The position numbers were made by a program, and so were the translations under genes. DNA of 64,000 nt from Rhizobacter koreensis (lineage in GTDB: Bacteria > Pseudomonadota > Gammaproteobacteria > Burkholderiales > Burkholderiaceae_C). Location of the stretch: the NCBI RefSeq assembly GCF_013366375.1, contig NZ_JABWMJ010000016.1:20052-84051 (forward strand), written 5' to 3'. Below, in pieces: positions 1 through 9,398 of this stretch (position 1 is its first letter; each line of letters opens with the position of its first letter). The notes under the pieces were generated by a model. It had not been told where the DNA came from and did not search any database. It saw only the letters and a list, made by a program, of their open reading frames with translations.

Positions 1-625
1 CCACGCAGTTGACGCGAATGCCGTAGGGCGCCCACTCTACCGCCACCGTCTTAGACAGGTAGGTGACCGCTGCACGCGCCGCGCAGCTGTGCGCCACGCC
101 GGGAAAGCCGCGCTGGAAAGTCAGCACGATGTTGACGATGCTGCCGGGCTTGCCGGCATCGCGCCAGCGCTTGGCGGCCTCGTGCATCATGAACCAGGTG
201 CCGTTCAGGTTGTTGTCGACCACCGCCTTCCAGCCCTTGGGACTGATGTCGAGCGCGGCCTTCGGAAACTGGCCACCGGCGTTGTTGACCTGCACGTCCA
301 CGCGGCCGAAGCGTTGGTAGGCGGCGTCGAACAGCTGCGCGACGGCCTCGCTGCGGCGGATGTCGGTGGGCTGCACCAGCACGTCGGGGCTGCCCAGGCG
401 CCGAAGCCAGGCTTCGCATGCATCGAGCTTGGCGCGGTCGCGGCCGCAAATGACGAGTCTCGCGCCTAACCGTGCATACAGGAAGGCGATGGCCTTGCCG
501 ATGCCACTGCCGGCGCCCGACACCATCACCACCTGGCCGTCGAACAGACCGGGCTGGTAGACGAGCGGCAGCGCGGCCAGCGCGGCGTCGTCGAACCCGA
601 ACGAAACAGGCGTGTCTGCTGTCAT
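1..625 (-). CDS. SDR oxidoreductase, PECR/DECR-like (C-terminus beyond window edge)
   Basis: The frame is open from an ATG at 625 to the left edge and gives 208 residues; the C-terminus lies outside the window. A Rossmann nucleotide-binding motif (SGAGSGIG) is near residue 38 and the NNAGG motif follows. The normal SDR Tyr-x3-Lys is not at its usual place. That segment reads AHSCAARAAV, with His near 179 and Arg near 184, as in peroxisomal trans-2-enoyl-CoA reductase and 2,4-dienoyl-CoA reductase relatives. A role in reducing an enoyl- or dienoyl-CoA is inferred. It lies 10 bp behind the ETF-QO gene and is probably the last visible gene of the TetR-MaoC-ETF-QO unit. A paralogue with the same odd active site is at 18279. 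Confidence 0.85.
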   Translation of the reverse strand, partial: MTADTPVSFGFDDAALAALPLVYQPGLFDGQVVMVSGAGSGIGKAIAFLYARLGARLVICGRDRAKLDACEAWLRRLGSPDVLVQPTDIRRSEAVAQLFDAAYQRFGRVDVQVNNAGGQFPKAALDISPKGWKAVVDNNLNGTWFMMHEAAKRWRDAGKPGSIVNIVLTFQRGFPGVAHSCAARAAVTYLSKTVAVEWAPYGIRVNCV

Positions 626-635
626 GGTCTCGGTC

Positions 636-2309
636 TCACATGCCGGCGTAGACCGGGCCGCCGCCGCCCTCGGGAGTCACCCAGACAATGTTCTGTGTCG
701 GGTCCTTGATGTCGCAGGTCTTGCAGTGCACGCAGTTCTGCGCATTGATCTGCAGCCGCGGCTGTTCGGCTTCGCCCTCGACGAACTCGTAAACGCCGGC
801 CGGGCAATAGCGAGCTTCGGGTCCTGCGAAACGCGTCAGGTTGACGTCCACGGGCACTGACGCGTCCTTCAGCGTCAGGTGTGCGGGCTGGTTCTCTTCG
901 TGATTGGTGTTGCTCAGGAACACCGAACCCAGACGGTCGAAGCTGATCACGCCGTCGGGCTTGGGGTAGGCAATCGGAGCGGCCTGATCGGCAGGCAGCA
1001 GCGCTTCGTGGTCGCGCCGGGTTGAGTGCAGGGTCCAAGGCGGACTCGCGACGCCGATCTTGGGCAGCAGCCACTGCTCCACGCCGGTCATCAACTGGCC
1101 CATGAGCTTGCCCTTCTTGAACCACAGCTTGAAGTTGCGCGACTGCTTCAGTTCGTTGTGCAGCCAGCTGGCCGTGAAGGCTTCGGGGTAGGCCGTCAGC
1201 TCGTCACGCAGGCGCCCTGCGGCGAGCGCCGGGGCCAGGGCCTCGGCACACAGCATGCCGCTCTTGATGGCGGCATGGCTGCCCTTGATGCGCGCCGCAT
1301 TGAGGTAGCCGGCATCGCATCCGACCAGCGCACCGCCCGGGAACACCGTCTTGGGCAGCGCTTGCGGGGTGCCGTTGTTGATGGCCCGCGCGCCGTAGCC
1401 CAGGCGTTTGCCGCCCTCGATGTGCGCACGGACCGCCGGGTGGGTCTTCCAGCGCTGCATCTCCTCGAACGGGCTCATGTGCGGGTTGCGGTAGTCGAGC
1501 CCGATCACGAAGCCCAGCGTCACCTTGCGGTCCGACAGGTGGTAGAGGAAGCCGCCGCCGAAGGTGTCGTCGGTCATCGGCCAGCCGGCGGTGTGCACCA
1601 CCCGGCCGGGCTGGGCGCGCTGCGGATCGACTTCCCACAGCTCCTTGATGCCGATCGCGAAGGTCTGCGGATCTCGGCCCTCGTCGAGGCGATAGCGGGC
1701 AATCAGCTGCTTGCCGAGATGGCCACGTGCACCCTCGGCAAAGACCGTGTACTTGCCGAGCAGTTCCATGCCGAGTTGGAACGCATCGCCGGGTTCTCCG
1801 TTCTTGCACATGCCCATGTTGCCGGTGGCGACCCCGCGCACCGCACCCTGCTCGTCGTACAGCACCGCGCCGGCGGCGAACCCGGGAAAGATCTCCACGC
1901 CCAGGCCTTCGGCCTGCTGCGCCAGCCACCGCACCACGTTGCCCAGCGAGACGACGTAGCAGCCATGGTTGTGGAAATTGCGCGGCACCAGCCAGTCGGG
2001 CGTGCGCCGGCTGCCCGTGGGCGACAGGAAGAGAACGTCGTCACCCGTCACGGGCTGCAGCAGCGGCGCGCCGCGTTCCTTCCAGTCGGGCAGCAGTTCG
2101 GTGATGGCGCGCGGGTCCATCACCGCGCCGGAGAGGATGTGGGCCCCCGGTTCCGAGCCCTTCTCGATGACCACGACCGACGCCTGCGGATTCAGTTGCT
2201 TGAGCCGGATTGCCGTGGCCAGCCCGGCGGGGCCGGCGCCGACGATCACGACGTCGTACTCCATGGCCTCGCGCGGGCCGTAGCGGTCGATGAGTTCCTG
2301 GTCGTTCAC
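636..2309 (-). CDS. Electron transfer flavoprotein-ubiquinone oxidoreductase (ETF-QO)
   Basis: The 557-residue protein has the full length of the family. An N-terminal FAD-binding GAGPAGLA motif is near residues 24-31. The C-terminal 4Fe-4S ligands are Cys502 and the CVHCKTC cluster (Cys526, Cys529, Cys532). ETF-QO is a monotopic inner-membrane enzyme that takes electrons from reduced ETF, loaded by acyl-CoA dehydrogenases, and passes them to ubiquinone. A dedicated copy inside a cluster with ten ACAD genes fits that job. No etfA/etfB genes are in the window, so ETF itself must be encoded elsewhere. It sits between the MaoC gene and the SDR on the same strand. Confidence 0.95.
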   Translation of the reverse strand: MNDQELIDRYGPREAMEYDVVIVGAGPAGLATAIRLKQLNPQASVVVIEKGSEPGAHILSGAVMDPRAITELLPDWKERGAPLLQPVTGDDVLFLSPTGSRRTPDWLVPRNFHNHGCYVVSLGNVVRWLAQQAEGLGVEIFPGFAAGAVLYDEQGAVRGVATGNMGMCKNGEPGDAFQLGMELLGKYTVFAEGARGHLGKQLIARYRLDEGRDPQTFAIGIKELWEVDPQRAQPGRVVHTAGWPMTDDTFGGGFLYHLSDRKVTLGFVIGLDYRNPHMSPFEEMQRWKTHPAVRAHIEGGKRLGYGARAINNGTPQALPKTVFPGGALVGCDAGYLNAARIKGSHAAIKSGMLCAEALAPALAAGRLRDELTAYPEAFTASWLHNELKQSRNFKLWFKKGKLMGQLMTGVEQWLLPKIGVASPPWTLHSTRRDHEALLPADQAAPIAYPKPDGVISFDRLGSVFLSNTNHEENQPAHLTLKDASVPVDVNLTRFAGPEARYCPAGVYEFVEGEAEQPRLQINAQNCVHCKTCDIKDPTQNIVWVTPEGGGGPVYAGM

Positions 2310-2356
2310 GGGTATTGCCCGCGCACGCCGACGCGTACGCGCTTTCGGTCAGTTGT

Positions 2357-2863
2357 TCAGTGATGGGATTGGGGGACCGGCGGCGCGCGGTCCGGTGCCA
2401 TGCCGCGCCGGTAGACCAGCAGCGTGCGCCTGAAAGTGCACACAACCACTCCGTCCTGGTTGAAGCCTTCCGTGGCGACGGTCACCACGCCGAGGCTCGG
2501 CCGCGACTTCGACTCGCGCGTTTCGAGCACCGTCGAGCGTGAGTAAATCGTGTCACCCTCGAACACCGGGTTCGGCAATCGCACCTCGTCCCAGCCGAGG
2601 TTGGCGAAGACGTTGTACGAGACGTCGATAACCGATTGGCCCGTCACCAGCGCCAGCGTGAAACAGGAGTTCACCAATGGCTTGCCGAACTCGGTCTTGG
2701 CGGCGTAGTGCCCGTCGAAGTGCACCGCCGCGACGTTCTGCGTCAGCAGCGTGAACCAGATGTTGTCGTGCTGGGTGACGGTACGACCCAGCGGGTGACG
2801 GTACTCGTCGCCGACCTCGAAGTCTTCGAAGAAGCGCCCCTCCCAACCCGTCTTCACGCTCAC
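2357..2863 (-). CDS. MaoC-family enoyl-CoA hydratase
   Basis: This is a 168-residue single hotdog domain. It starts with GTG at 2863, only 6 bp after the TetR stop, which suggests co-transcription. The hydratase-2 signature is present as QHDNIWFTLLTQNVAAVHFD (residues about 31-50), with the Asp and His expected for catalysis. It is the only one of the four MaoC-type proteins here that keeps this His. The sequence style (NLGWDEVRLPNPVFEGDTIY) resembles mesaconyl/itaconyl-CoA-type MaoC hydratases, so a branched dicarboxylic or beta-methyl enoyl-CoA is a possible substrate. That is inference from resemblance only. Confidence 0.85.
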   Translation of the reverse strand: MSVKTGWEGRFFEDFEVGDEYRHPLGRTVTQHDNIWFTLLTQNVAAVHFDGHYAAKTEFGKPLVNSCFTLALVTGQSVIDVSYNVFANLGWDEVRLPNPVFEGDTIYSRSTVLETRESKSRPSLGVVTVATEGFNQDGVVVCTFRRTLLVYRRGMAPDRAPPVPQSHH

Positions 2864-2869
2864 CTTGGC

Positions 2870-3493
2870 CTACTCTCTCACGAAGGTGCCGTCGAACACG
2901 ATCGTGGTGATCTGCTTGACGAAGTCGTCGAAAGAACCCTTCTGCGGGTTGTACCACTCGACAGTCCAGTTCAGCGCGCCGATCACGAACAAGCGCGCGA
3001 CGGTGGCGCCGATGTCGCGCCGCAACTCGCCGCGCCGAGTGGCTTCGTCGAGCAGCGCATCCCAGTAGTCGGCGTACTCGCGTCGCACCTTGCGGTGGCG
3101 GTTCTTCGCCGCCGGCGGAATTTGGCCGTAGATGCGGATGTTGGCGGACGTGAAGTCGCCATGGTGCAGCAGACCCCAGAGATGCCCCTCGATCGCCGCG
3201 GCGACCTTCATGCGCGCCGTCGCGTCCTTTGGCAGCGACTCCACCCGCTGGCGAACTGCATCGGCGACGGCTTGTATGCCCTTGTCCAACACCTCGCCGA
3301 GGATCTGCTCCTTGGATTCGAAGTGGTAGTAGATGCTGCCGGCTTTGATGCCGGCAGCATCAGCCACCTCGCGCAGCGTTGTCGCCGCGTAGCCATGATG
3401 GCGGAACAACCGCGCGGCTTCGAGGAGTATCCGTTCGCGCGTGGCGGTGTCCGCCTCGGTGCGAACGCTGGCCTCACGAGTCTTGGTGGTCAT
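2870..3493 (-). CDS. TetR-family transcriptional regulator
   Basis: The protein has 207 residues. The N-terminal TetR helix-turn-helix is clear at about residues 20-60 (TLREVADAAGIKAGSIYYHF is the helix 2-3 region). The C-terminal part is a helical ligand-binding domain of the usual size. TetR proteins of acyl-CoA catabolism clusters normally repress and are released by an acyl-CoA; that role is inferred here. The gene is divergent from the ACAD operon. The 249-bp gap between them holds a palindrome (3579-3592) that recurs in front of other units in the window, so this protein is the leading candidate for a cluster-wide repressor. Confidence 0.92.
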   Translation of the reverse strand: MTTKTREASVRTEADTATRERILLEAARLFRHHGYAATTLREVADAAGIKAGSIYYHFESKEQILGEVLDKGIQAVADAVRQRVESLPKDATARMKVAAAIEGHLWGLLHHGDFTSANIRIYGQIPPAAKNRHRKVRREYADYWDALLDEATRRGELRRDIGATVARLFVIGALNWTVEWYNPQKGSFDDFVKQITTIVFDGTFVRE

Positions 3494-3578
3494 GTTCGAG
3501 GGCCCGAAGGATTGGAGACGATCGCTGGATTCTACTTTCCCGAGTCCCAGTTAGCCGGTCAGTGCTGGGTAAAGCTAA

Positions 3579-3592
3579 CTAACGTATGTTTG
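3579..3592 (+). promoter_or_regulatory. Candidate TetR operator, CTAAC-GTAT-GTTTG
   Basis: The palindromic core AAC-N4-GTT lies in the TetR/ACAD divergent region. A TTGACA hexamer (3590-3595) overlaps its right half, and TATCAT-like sequence follows directly, so a bound protein would cover promoter elements. Near-identical elements occur at 11623, 39193, 49264 and 59837. The half-sites resemble the (G/C)AAAC...GTTT(G/C) pattern known for PsrA-type TetR regulators of fatty-acid genes. Binding is inferred. Confidence 0.6.
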
Positions 3593-3742
3593 ACATGCTA
3601 TCATATCGAACCGAGTCTGCCAATGAGGCCGACAGGGATCGACGGGTTCCAGGCGTGGCGGTGTCATCGCAGCGTGGAGCGCCCGTAGCGATCCGATGGG
3701 CCATCACCGGCCAGACGGAACCAGCCTTCAGGAGTGCTACAG

Positions 3743-4909
3743 ATGCTGCTTAACGAGGACCAGATCGCGCTGCGCGACGTTGCACGTCGCTTTGCCCGCG
3801 AGAAGCTCAAGCCCCGCTACCAGGCGCGCGAGGCCGAACCCGGATTCGATCGCGCCCTCATGAAGGAGATCGGCGCACTCGGTCTGATCGGTGTCGACCT
3901 TCCGGAGGAGTACGGCGGTCTCGGGCTGAGCGGCGTCACCTCAGGGATCATCACCGAGGAGATGGCCTACGGCGACTTCAACATCAGCTATCTGCAGCTG
4001 CTGGGGTCGCTGATGGGTGCCATCGTCCACCGCAATGCAAACCCCGAGCTGGCGCGCCACTGGAACACCCGGCTCGTCGCCGGCGAGGCCATCATCGGCC
4101 TCGGCCTGACCGAGCCGCGTGGCGGCTCAGACGCGGCCAATCTGCAGCTCAAGGCGCGGCGCGAGGGCCAGCACTTCGTGCTCTCCGGCGAAAAGACCTC
4201 GATCACCTTCTCCGACCAGTGCGATGCGATGATCCTGTTCGCCCGCACCGGCGCCGCCGACGTAGGCGCACGCGGCATCAGTGCCTTCCTGGTGCCGATG
4301 GACCTGCCCGGCATCCAGCGCACGCGCTTCAACGATCTGGGCAGCAAGATCATCGGCCGCGGCTCGGTGTTCTTCGACGAGGTGCGCGTGCCGGCCGAGA
4401 ACATGATGGGCCCAGAGGGCAAGGGCTTCACGCAGGTGATGCAGGGCTTCGACTTCAGCCGCATCCTGATCGCGCTGCAGTGCCTTGGCGCGGCGCAGGC
4501 ATCGATCGACGAGACCTGGGAGTACGTCAAAGAGCGCCAGGCCATGGGTGCGCCGCTGGTGCAGTACCAGGGCGTGTCGTTCCCCATCGTCGAGTTCGAG
4601 ACCCTGATCGCGGCGTGTCGCCAGCTGAGCTATCACGCACTGGCGCTGCGCGATGCCGGGCAGCCGCACACCGCGGAAGCGGCGATGGTCAAATGGATGG
4701 GGCCGAAGACGGCGTTCGACGCCATCCACCAGTGCATTCTGACCTTCGGACACTACGGATGGAGCATGGACCTGCCGCACCAGCAGCGCCTGCGCGACGT
4801 GATGGGCCTGGAGATCGGCGACGGCACGGCGCAGGTGATGAAGCTCATCGTCGCGCGCGAGCGCGCTGGCCGCATGGCGGTGCAATATGCTGCGGAGAAC
4901 AAGCGATGA
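3743..4909 (+). CDS. Acyl-CoA dehydrogenase, AliB-like
   Basis: The gene encodes 388 residues from the ATG at 3743, which has an AGGAG ribosome site 8 bp upstream. A GTG at 3734 would overlap that site and is less likely. N-terminal helical, beta and C-terminal four-helix ACAD regions are all present (LTEPRGGSD near residue 130, VFFDEVRVPAENMMG near 220). The usual catalytic Glu of the YEGT loop is absent (the loop reads EIGDGTAQVM), and the isovaleryl-CoA-dehydrogenase-type Glu is also missing (FDFSRI). The EIGDGTA ending resembles cyclohexanecarboxyl-CoA dehydrogenase AliB, so a cyclic or alpha-branched acyl-CoA substrate is possible. It is first gene of a six-gene operon and overlaps the next gene by ATGA. 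Confidence 0.88.
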   Translation: MLLNEDQIALRDVARRFAREKLKPRYQAREAEPGFDRALMKEIGALGLIGVDLPEEYGGLGLSGVTSGIITEEMAYGDFNISYLQLLGSLMGAIVHRNANPELARHWNTRLVAGEAIIGLGLTEPRGGSDAANLQLKARREGQHFVLSGEKTSITFSDQCDAMILFARTGAADVGARGISAFLVPMDLPGIQRTRFNDLGSKIIGRGSVFFDEVRVPAENMMGPEGKGFTQVMQGFDFSRILIALQCLGAAQASIDETWEYVKERQAMGAPLVQYQGVSFPIVEFETLIAACRQLSYHALALRDAGQPHTAEAAMVKWMGPKTAFDAIHQCILTFGHYGWSMDLPHQQRLRDVMGLEIGDGTAQVMKLIVARERAGRMAVQYAAENKR

Positions 4910-5694
4910 GCACGGACAAGCCCGTGCGCATCAGCCGCGAGGGTGGCGTCGGCGTGATCGAGCTGGCGCGCCCCGACAAGTTCAATTGCCTGTCGTTGGC
5001 GGTTCACGCAGCGATCGCCGAGGCGTTGGACGAGTTCGAGGCGCCGGGCTCGGGGGTTCGTGCTGTGCTCGTTCGGGCGCAGGGCAAGCACTTCTGCACC
5101 GGTGCCGACCTGGACGAGGTCAAGCACTTGCGCAGCCGTCCAGCCGATATTGAGCACTTCATTCGTTACGGCCACGTGGTCTTGCAGCGCCTGGAAGCGA
5201 GTTCGCTGCCGGTGGTGGCCGCTTGCCAGGGCCTGGCGCTGGCAGGAGGCAGCGAGCTGATGATGGCCTGCGACGTGGTCTTCGCGTCCAGCGACTTCAG
5301 GTTCGGGGATCAGCACGCGCAGTATGGCCTGGTACCGGGCTGGGGCGGATCGCAGCGCCTGCCGCGCATCGTGGGCGTGCGGCGCGCGCTGGACCTATTC
5401 TACAGCGCGCGCTGGATCGACGCGTCGACAGCCTTCGCCTGGGGCTTGGTGAACTACGTCGTCGAACCCGACAAGCTGGCGGAGGTTTCGATGGCGTACT
5501 GCGCCCAACTCGCTTCGCGCAGCCGTATCGGTCTGGCAACCATGAAGCACCTGGCGCGGCAGGGCCTCGACCAGCCGCTGAACGAGGGGCTGGAGCTGGA
5601 GCAGGTGCGGATCTCCCGCGAACTGCTCAACGACGATGTCTCCGAGGGCCTGGCCGCCTTCGAAGCGCGCCGGCCACCTGTCTTCAAGTCGTGA
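4906..5694 (+). CDS. Enoyl-CoA hydratase/isomerase family protein
   Basis: This 262-residue crotonase is coupled to the upstream ACAD by an ATGA overlap. The CoA-binding and oxyanion segment (FCTGADLDEV, then LALAGGSELMMACD) is intact and carries the first catalytic Glu (GGSEL). The second Glu expected in the PEIxLGxxPG segment is not there (DQHAQYGLVPGWGG). One catalytic acid is therefore missing relative to classical 2-enoyl-CoA hydratase, and isomerase, hydrolase or altered hydratase activity is possible. Its likely role is the step after the dehydrogenase encoded just upstream. Confidence 0.88.
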   Translation: MSTDKPVRISREGGVGVIELARPDKFNCLSLAVHAAIAEALDEFEAPGSGVRAVLVRAQGKHFCTGADLDEVKHLRSRPADIEHFIRYGHVVLQRLEASSLPVVAACQGLALAGGSELMMACDVVFASSDFRFGDQHAQYGLVPGWGGSQRLPRIVGVRRALDLFYSARWIDASTAFAWGLVNYVVEPDKLAEVSMAYCAQLASRSRIGLATMKHLARQGLDQPLNEGLELEQVRISRELLNDDVSEGLAAFEARRPPVFKS

Positions 5695-5743
5695 CAGGCG
5701 GGGCGGGGTTGCAATCGCCCGGCCGTCCATTTGTACTCTATCA

Positions 5744-7351
5744 ATGACCATCCTCGTACCCCGAGCGTCAACCAGCGATGCCGAGTTCCAGGCCAACCGC
5801 TCGGCCTATGAGTCGCTGATCTCGACCTTGCATGAGCGCCGCCGGCAGGCGCTGGCAGGCGGCCCGGAAAAGGCACGCGAAAAGCACCTCGCGCGCAACA
5901 AGATCCTGCCGCGCGACCGCGTCGAGGTGCTGTTGGATCCTGGTTCGCCGTTTCTCGAGCTCGGGATGCTGGCGGGCGAGGGGCTCTATGAAGGCGTGCC
6001 CCCGGGTGCGAGCATCATCACCGGCATCGGTCTGATCAATGGCCGGCCGTGCATGGTGATCGCCAACGACGCCACCGTGAAGGGCGGCACCTACTACGGC
6101 ATGACATGCAAGAAGCACGTGCGCGCGCAGCAGATCGCCTGGGCGCACCGGCTGCCGTGCGTGACGCTCGTCGACAGCGGTGGCGCCTTCCTGCCTGACA
6201 TGTCCAACATCTTCCCCGACGTCGGGCAGTTCGGCAGCATCTTCAACAACCAGGTCCGCATGTCCGCCGAGGGCATCCAGCAGATCGCGGTGGTCCTCGG
6301 GCCCTGCACGGCGGGTGGTGCGTACATCCCGGCGCTTTGCGACGAGATCGTGATCGTCAAGGAACAGGGCTACATGTACCTCGGCGGCCCCGAGTTGACC
6401 TTTGCCGCCACCGGCGAGACGGTCGACGGCGAGTCGCTCGGTGGCGCACAGATGCATTGCAGCGTCAGCGGCGTGACCGACCACATCGCCAGCGACGACC
6501 GCCATGCGCTGGCACTCACGCGTGAGGTTTTGCGTGAACTGGGCGAGCCGCCCAGGCCGCGCTGGACCAAGCTGCCCAGCCGACCGCCGCGGCACGACCC
6601 GCGGGAGATCCATGGCCTCATCAGCCGCGACCCGAAGATCCCGACCGATACGCGCGAGATCCTGGCCCGGCTGGTCGACGACAGCCGCTTCCAGGAGTTC
6701 AAGCCGCTGTACGGCGACACGCTGCTGACGGGCTTCGCGCGCATCCACGGCCACGAGATCGGGATCCTCGCCAACCAGGGCGTGCTGTTCCCGGAAAGCG
6801 CGATGAAGGCGGCGCACTTCATCGACCTGTGCTGCCAGCGCGACATCCCGCTGTTGTTCCTGGCCGACGTGACCGGCTTCATGGTCGGCCGCGCCGCCGA
6901 GCAGGCCGGCATCGCGAAGGCAGGCGCGAAGATGATCACCGCGATGGCGTCGGCCAACGTTCCGAAGTACACGATCCTCATCGGCGCGTCCTACGGCGCA
7001 GGCTATCTGGCCATGTGCGGTCGTCCGTTCAATCCCACGGCCATGTTCGCCTGGCCCAATGCTCGCGCCGCGATCATGGGCCCCGAGCAGGCGGCCACCG
7101 TGATGGCGCTGGTGCGCCGGCAGATCAACAAGACCGAAGGGCGTGAGTGGACGCCCGAGGAGGAGGAGGCCTTCAAGCGGCCGGTGCGCAAGATCTACGA
7201 GGACTTTCAGCCGGCGGACAACTTCTCGTCCAATCTTTGGGTCGACGGCATCATCGCGCCCACCGAGACGCGCGACGTGATGGGCCTCATGCTCGACCTG
7301 GCCTCCCGGACTGCGGCCAAACCCACGCCTTTCGGCGTGTTCCGCTTCTGA
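5744..7351 (+). CDS. Acyl-CoA carboxylase, carboxyltransferase (beta) subunit
   Basis: The protein has 535 residues from the ATG at 5744 (MTILVPRAS); open frame upstream of this belongs to the crotonase region. Both crotonase-like half-domains are complete. The N-domain acyl-CoA/oxyanion motif GPCTAGGAYIPALCDE is at about 187-202, and the C-domain motif GASYGAGYLAMCGRPF is near 414-429. Such subunits move CO2 from carboxybiotin onto the acyl-CoA, as in methylcrotonyl- and geranyl-CoA carboxylases. The biotin carboxylase partner follows after 10 bp and a lyase comes next, so a carboxylate-then-cleave sequence is plausible. Substrate specificity cannot be read. Compare the incomplete relatives at 46206, 47738 and 49407. 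Confidence 0.93.
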   Translation: MTILVPRASTSDAEFQANRSAYESLISTLHERRRQALAGGPEKAREKHLARNKILPRDRVEVLLDPGSPFLELGMLAGEGLYEGVPPGASIITGIGLINGRPCMVIANDATVKGGTYYGMTCKKHVRAQQIAWAHRLPCVTLVDSGGAFLPDMSNIFPDVGQFGSIFNNQVRMSAEGIQQIAVVLGPCTAGGAYIPALCDEIVIVKEQGYMYLGGPELTFAATGETVDGESLGGAQMHCSVSGVTDHIASDDRHALALTREVLRELGEPPRPRWTKLPSRPPRHDPREIHGLISRDPKIPTDTREILARLVDDSRFQEFKPLYGDTLLTGFARIHGHEIGILANQGVLFPESAMKAAHFIDLCCQRDIPLLFLADVTGFMVGRAAEQAGIAKAGAKMITAMASANVPKYTILIGASYGAGYLAMCGRPFNPTAMFAWPNARAAIMGPEQAATVMALVRRQINKTEGREWTPEEEEAFKRPVRKIYEDFQPADNFSSNLWVDGIIAPTETRDVMGLMLDLASRTAAKPTPFGVFRF

Positions 7352-7361
7352 GGCCCCCATC

Positions 7362-9386
7362 ATGCAACGCATCAACAAGGTTCTGATCGCCAATCGCGGC
7401 GAGATTGCCTGCCGCATCGCGCGCACCTGCCGCCGCCTCGGCCTGAAAGTCGCCACGGTCCACTCGGCCGCCGACCGCCATGCGCGCCACGTGCGCGAGA
7501 TCGGTGAATCCGTCGAACTCGGCGCTGCCGCTCCCGCCGACAGCTACCTGCGCATCGACGCAATCGTCGCGGCGGCCAAGCGGGTGGGGGCCGACGCCGT
7601 GCATCCGGGTTTCGGATTTGTCTCGGAGAACCCCGAGTTCGTGCGCGCGCTCGACGCTGCCGGCCTCGTTTTCATCGGTCCGACCGCGGAGACGATGGAA
7701 CGTCTGGGCGGTAAGGCGCAGGCCAAGCTCGAGGCTGCTTCGGTGGGGGTGCCTGTCGTGCCCGGCAGCCGGGGAGGCATCAGCGACGCGGCGGCCGTGG
7801 CGTCGACGGTGCAGGGCATGCCGCTGCCGGTGCTGCTCAAGGCGGTGGCCGGCGGTGGCGGCCGCGGCATGGCGGTCATCGAATCGCTCGACGGCTTGCA
7901 GACCCGCATCGAAAGCGCGATGCGCGAAGCCGGGAAGGCCTTCGGCAACGGCGAGATGATCGTCGAACGATATTTGCCGCGTGTGCGCCACATCGAGGTG
8001 CAGGTCGCCGGCGACGGCCATGGCCGCGCCATCCACCTCTACGAGCGCGAGTGCACGCTGCAACGCCGCCACCAGAAGGTCATCGAAGAGGCGCCGAGCG
8101 CAGGGCTGCCGATGGCCTTGCGCGAGCGACTGCTGGCCGACGCCGTCAAACTCGCCGAGGCGGTGCGCTACCGAGGGCTGGGCACGGTCGAGTTCGTGGT
8201 TGCCGGCGACGAGTACTTCTTTCTCGAGGTCAACCCGCGGCTGCAGGTCGAGCATCCGGTGACGGAGGAGGTCACCGGCCTGGACCTGGTCGAACTGCAA
8301 CTGCGCATCGCAGACACCGGTGCGTTGCCGCTGGCGCAGTCCGATGTGCGCTGCGATGGCCATGCCTTCGAGGCGCGCCTGTGTGCAGAAGATCCTGCTG
8401 CCGGTTTCCTGCCCACCACGGGCCGCCTCGAGCGTGTCGACTTCGGCCGTTCCGCGGTACGTGTCGAGGCGGGGGTCGACAGCGGCGACGAGGTTTCTCC
8501 GTACTACGACTCGATGATCGCCAAGCTGATCGCCAGCGGGTCCGACCGCGATTCGGCACGGCGCGCACTGGCCGCAGGCCTGCGCGACACCACGGTCATC
8601 GGTCTGACGACCAATCTGCAGTTCCTGCACGAGCTGCTGCACTGGCCGCAGACGCGCGATGCGAGTTTCCACACTCGGCTCATCGACGAAAGCACTGCCG
8701 CGGCCACGGCCACGCCGGTGACGGCGGCCGAGCCGATCGAACACGTTGCTGCTGCAGCCCTTCACTGGTTGCAGCGTGAGCGCGCCCTGGCGCCTGAACT
8801 GGGCTGCTGGAGCGAGGCCGGCAGTTTCACCGGCTGGCGGCTGGGCGTGAGCACTGTCGCGGTCGCCCCGCTGCCGAGCGTCGTGCTGTCCGCCGGCCAG
8901 GCGCAGTGGCCGGTTCGATGTTCCGCGCCGGCGACCGACGGCACAGTGCAGCTGTTGCTCGCCGAGCAGTCCGTGGCCGCGGCCTTGCATGTGCCGGCGG
9001 CGCTGGCATCCGGGCGCCGCCTGCTGCATGTTGGTCAACGGGTGATCGAGGTGGCCGTGGCCGAGGTTGCGGCGGGCATCGAGGTCGTCAGCGCGCTCGG
9101 GCGCAGCGTCTTTGGCTGCACGCCCTACCTCGGCGGTGCGCTGGGCGAAGAGGGTGCCGGCGGCGCCCTGCTCGCACCGATGATGGGCAAGGTGGTGGCG
9201 CTGAAGGCGGCCCCCGGCGATGCGGTGGGTGCAGGCCAGACGGTGATCGTGCTGGAGTCTATGAAGATGGAGCTGCATGTGAGCGCGCCAATCGATGGAA
9301 CGCTGACGCTGCTGAACTGCGCGGTCGGCGACATGGTGGAGCGCCACCAAAGACTGGCCGAGGTCACCCCGGCCGCGACGTCCTGA
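7362..9386 (+). CDS. Acyl-CoA carboxylase, biotin carboxylase/BCCP (alpha) subunit
   Basis: The protein has 674 residues with the layout of methylcrotonyl-CoA carboxylase alpha subunits: an N-terminal biotin-carboxylase domain (IANRGEIACRIARTCRR near residue 9, ATP-grasp glycine loop, FFLEVNPRLQVEHPVTE), a middle BT region, and a C-terminal biotinyl domain. The biotin-accepting lysine is K635 in ESMKME. The ATP loop reads GGGGRGM where the two other alpha subunits here have GGGGKGM; both forms exist in the superfamily. It uses ATP and bicarbonate to carboxylate its biotin for the CT subunit encoded just upstream. Confidence 0.95.
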   Translation: MQRINKVLIANRGEIACRIARTCRRLGLKVATVHSAADRHARHVREIGESVELGAAAPADSYLRIDAIVAAAKRVGADAVHPGFGFVSENPEFVRALDAAGLVFIGPTAETMERLGGKAQAKLEAASVGVPVVPGSRGGISDAAAVASTVQGMPLPVLLKAVAGGGGRGMAVIESLDGLQTRIESAMREAGKAFGNGEMIVERYLPRVRHIEVQVAGDGHGRAIHLYERECTLQRRHQKVIEEAPSAGLPMALRERLLADAVKLAEAVRYRGLGTVEFVVAGDEYFFLEVNPRLQVEHPVTEEVTGLDLVELQLRIADTGALPLAQSDVRCDGHAFEARLCAEDPAAGFLPTTGRLERVDFGRSAVRVEAGVDSGDEVSPYYDSMIAKLIASGSDRDSARRALAAGLRDTTVIGLTTNLQFLHELLHWPQTRDASFHTRLIDESTAAATATPVTAAEPIEHVAAAALHWLQRERALAPELGCWSEAGSFTGWRLGVSTVAVAPLPSVVLSAGQAQWPVRCSAPATDGTVQLLLAEQSVAAALHVPAALASGRRLLHVGQRVIEVAVAEVAAGIEVVSALGRSVFGCTPYLGGALGEEGAGGALLAPMMGKVVALKAAPGDAVGAGQTVIVLESMKMELHVSAPIDGTLTLLNCAVGDMVERHQRLAEVTPAATS

Positions 9387-9398
9387 GGGAGAACCAAG

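Noticed and set aside
1026..2363. Long open frames opposite known genes (for example 1026-2363, 7287-9431 and 49191-52718)
   Set aside because: They are antisense shadows of conserved genes, caused by the high GC content; their translations are rich in Arg, His and Ala without family motifs.
3590..3618. A complete -35/-10 promoter at the first operator
   Set aside because: TTGACA is perfect, but no good -10 lies at 16-18 bp spacing, so only the hexamer is mentioned.
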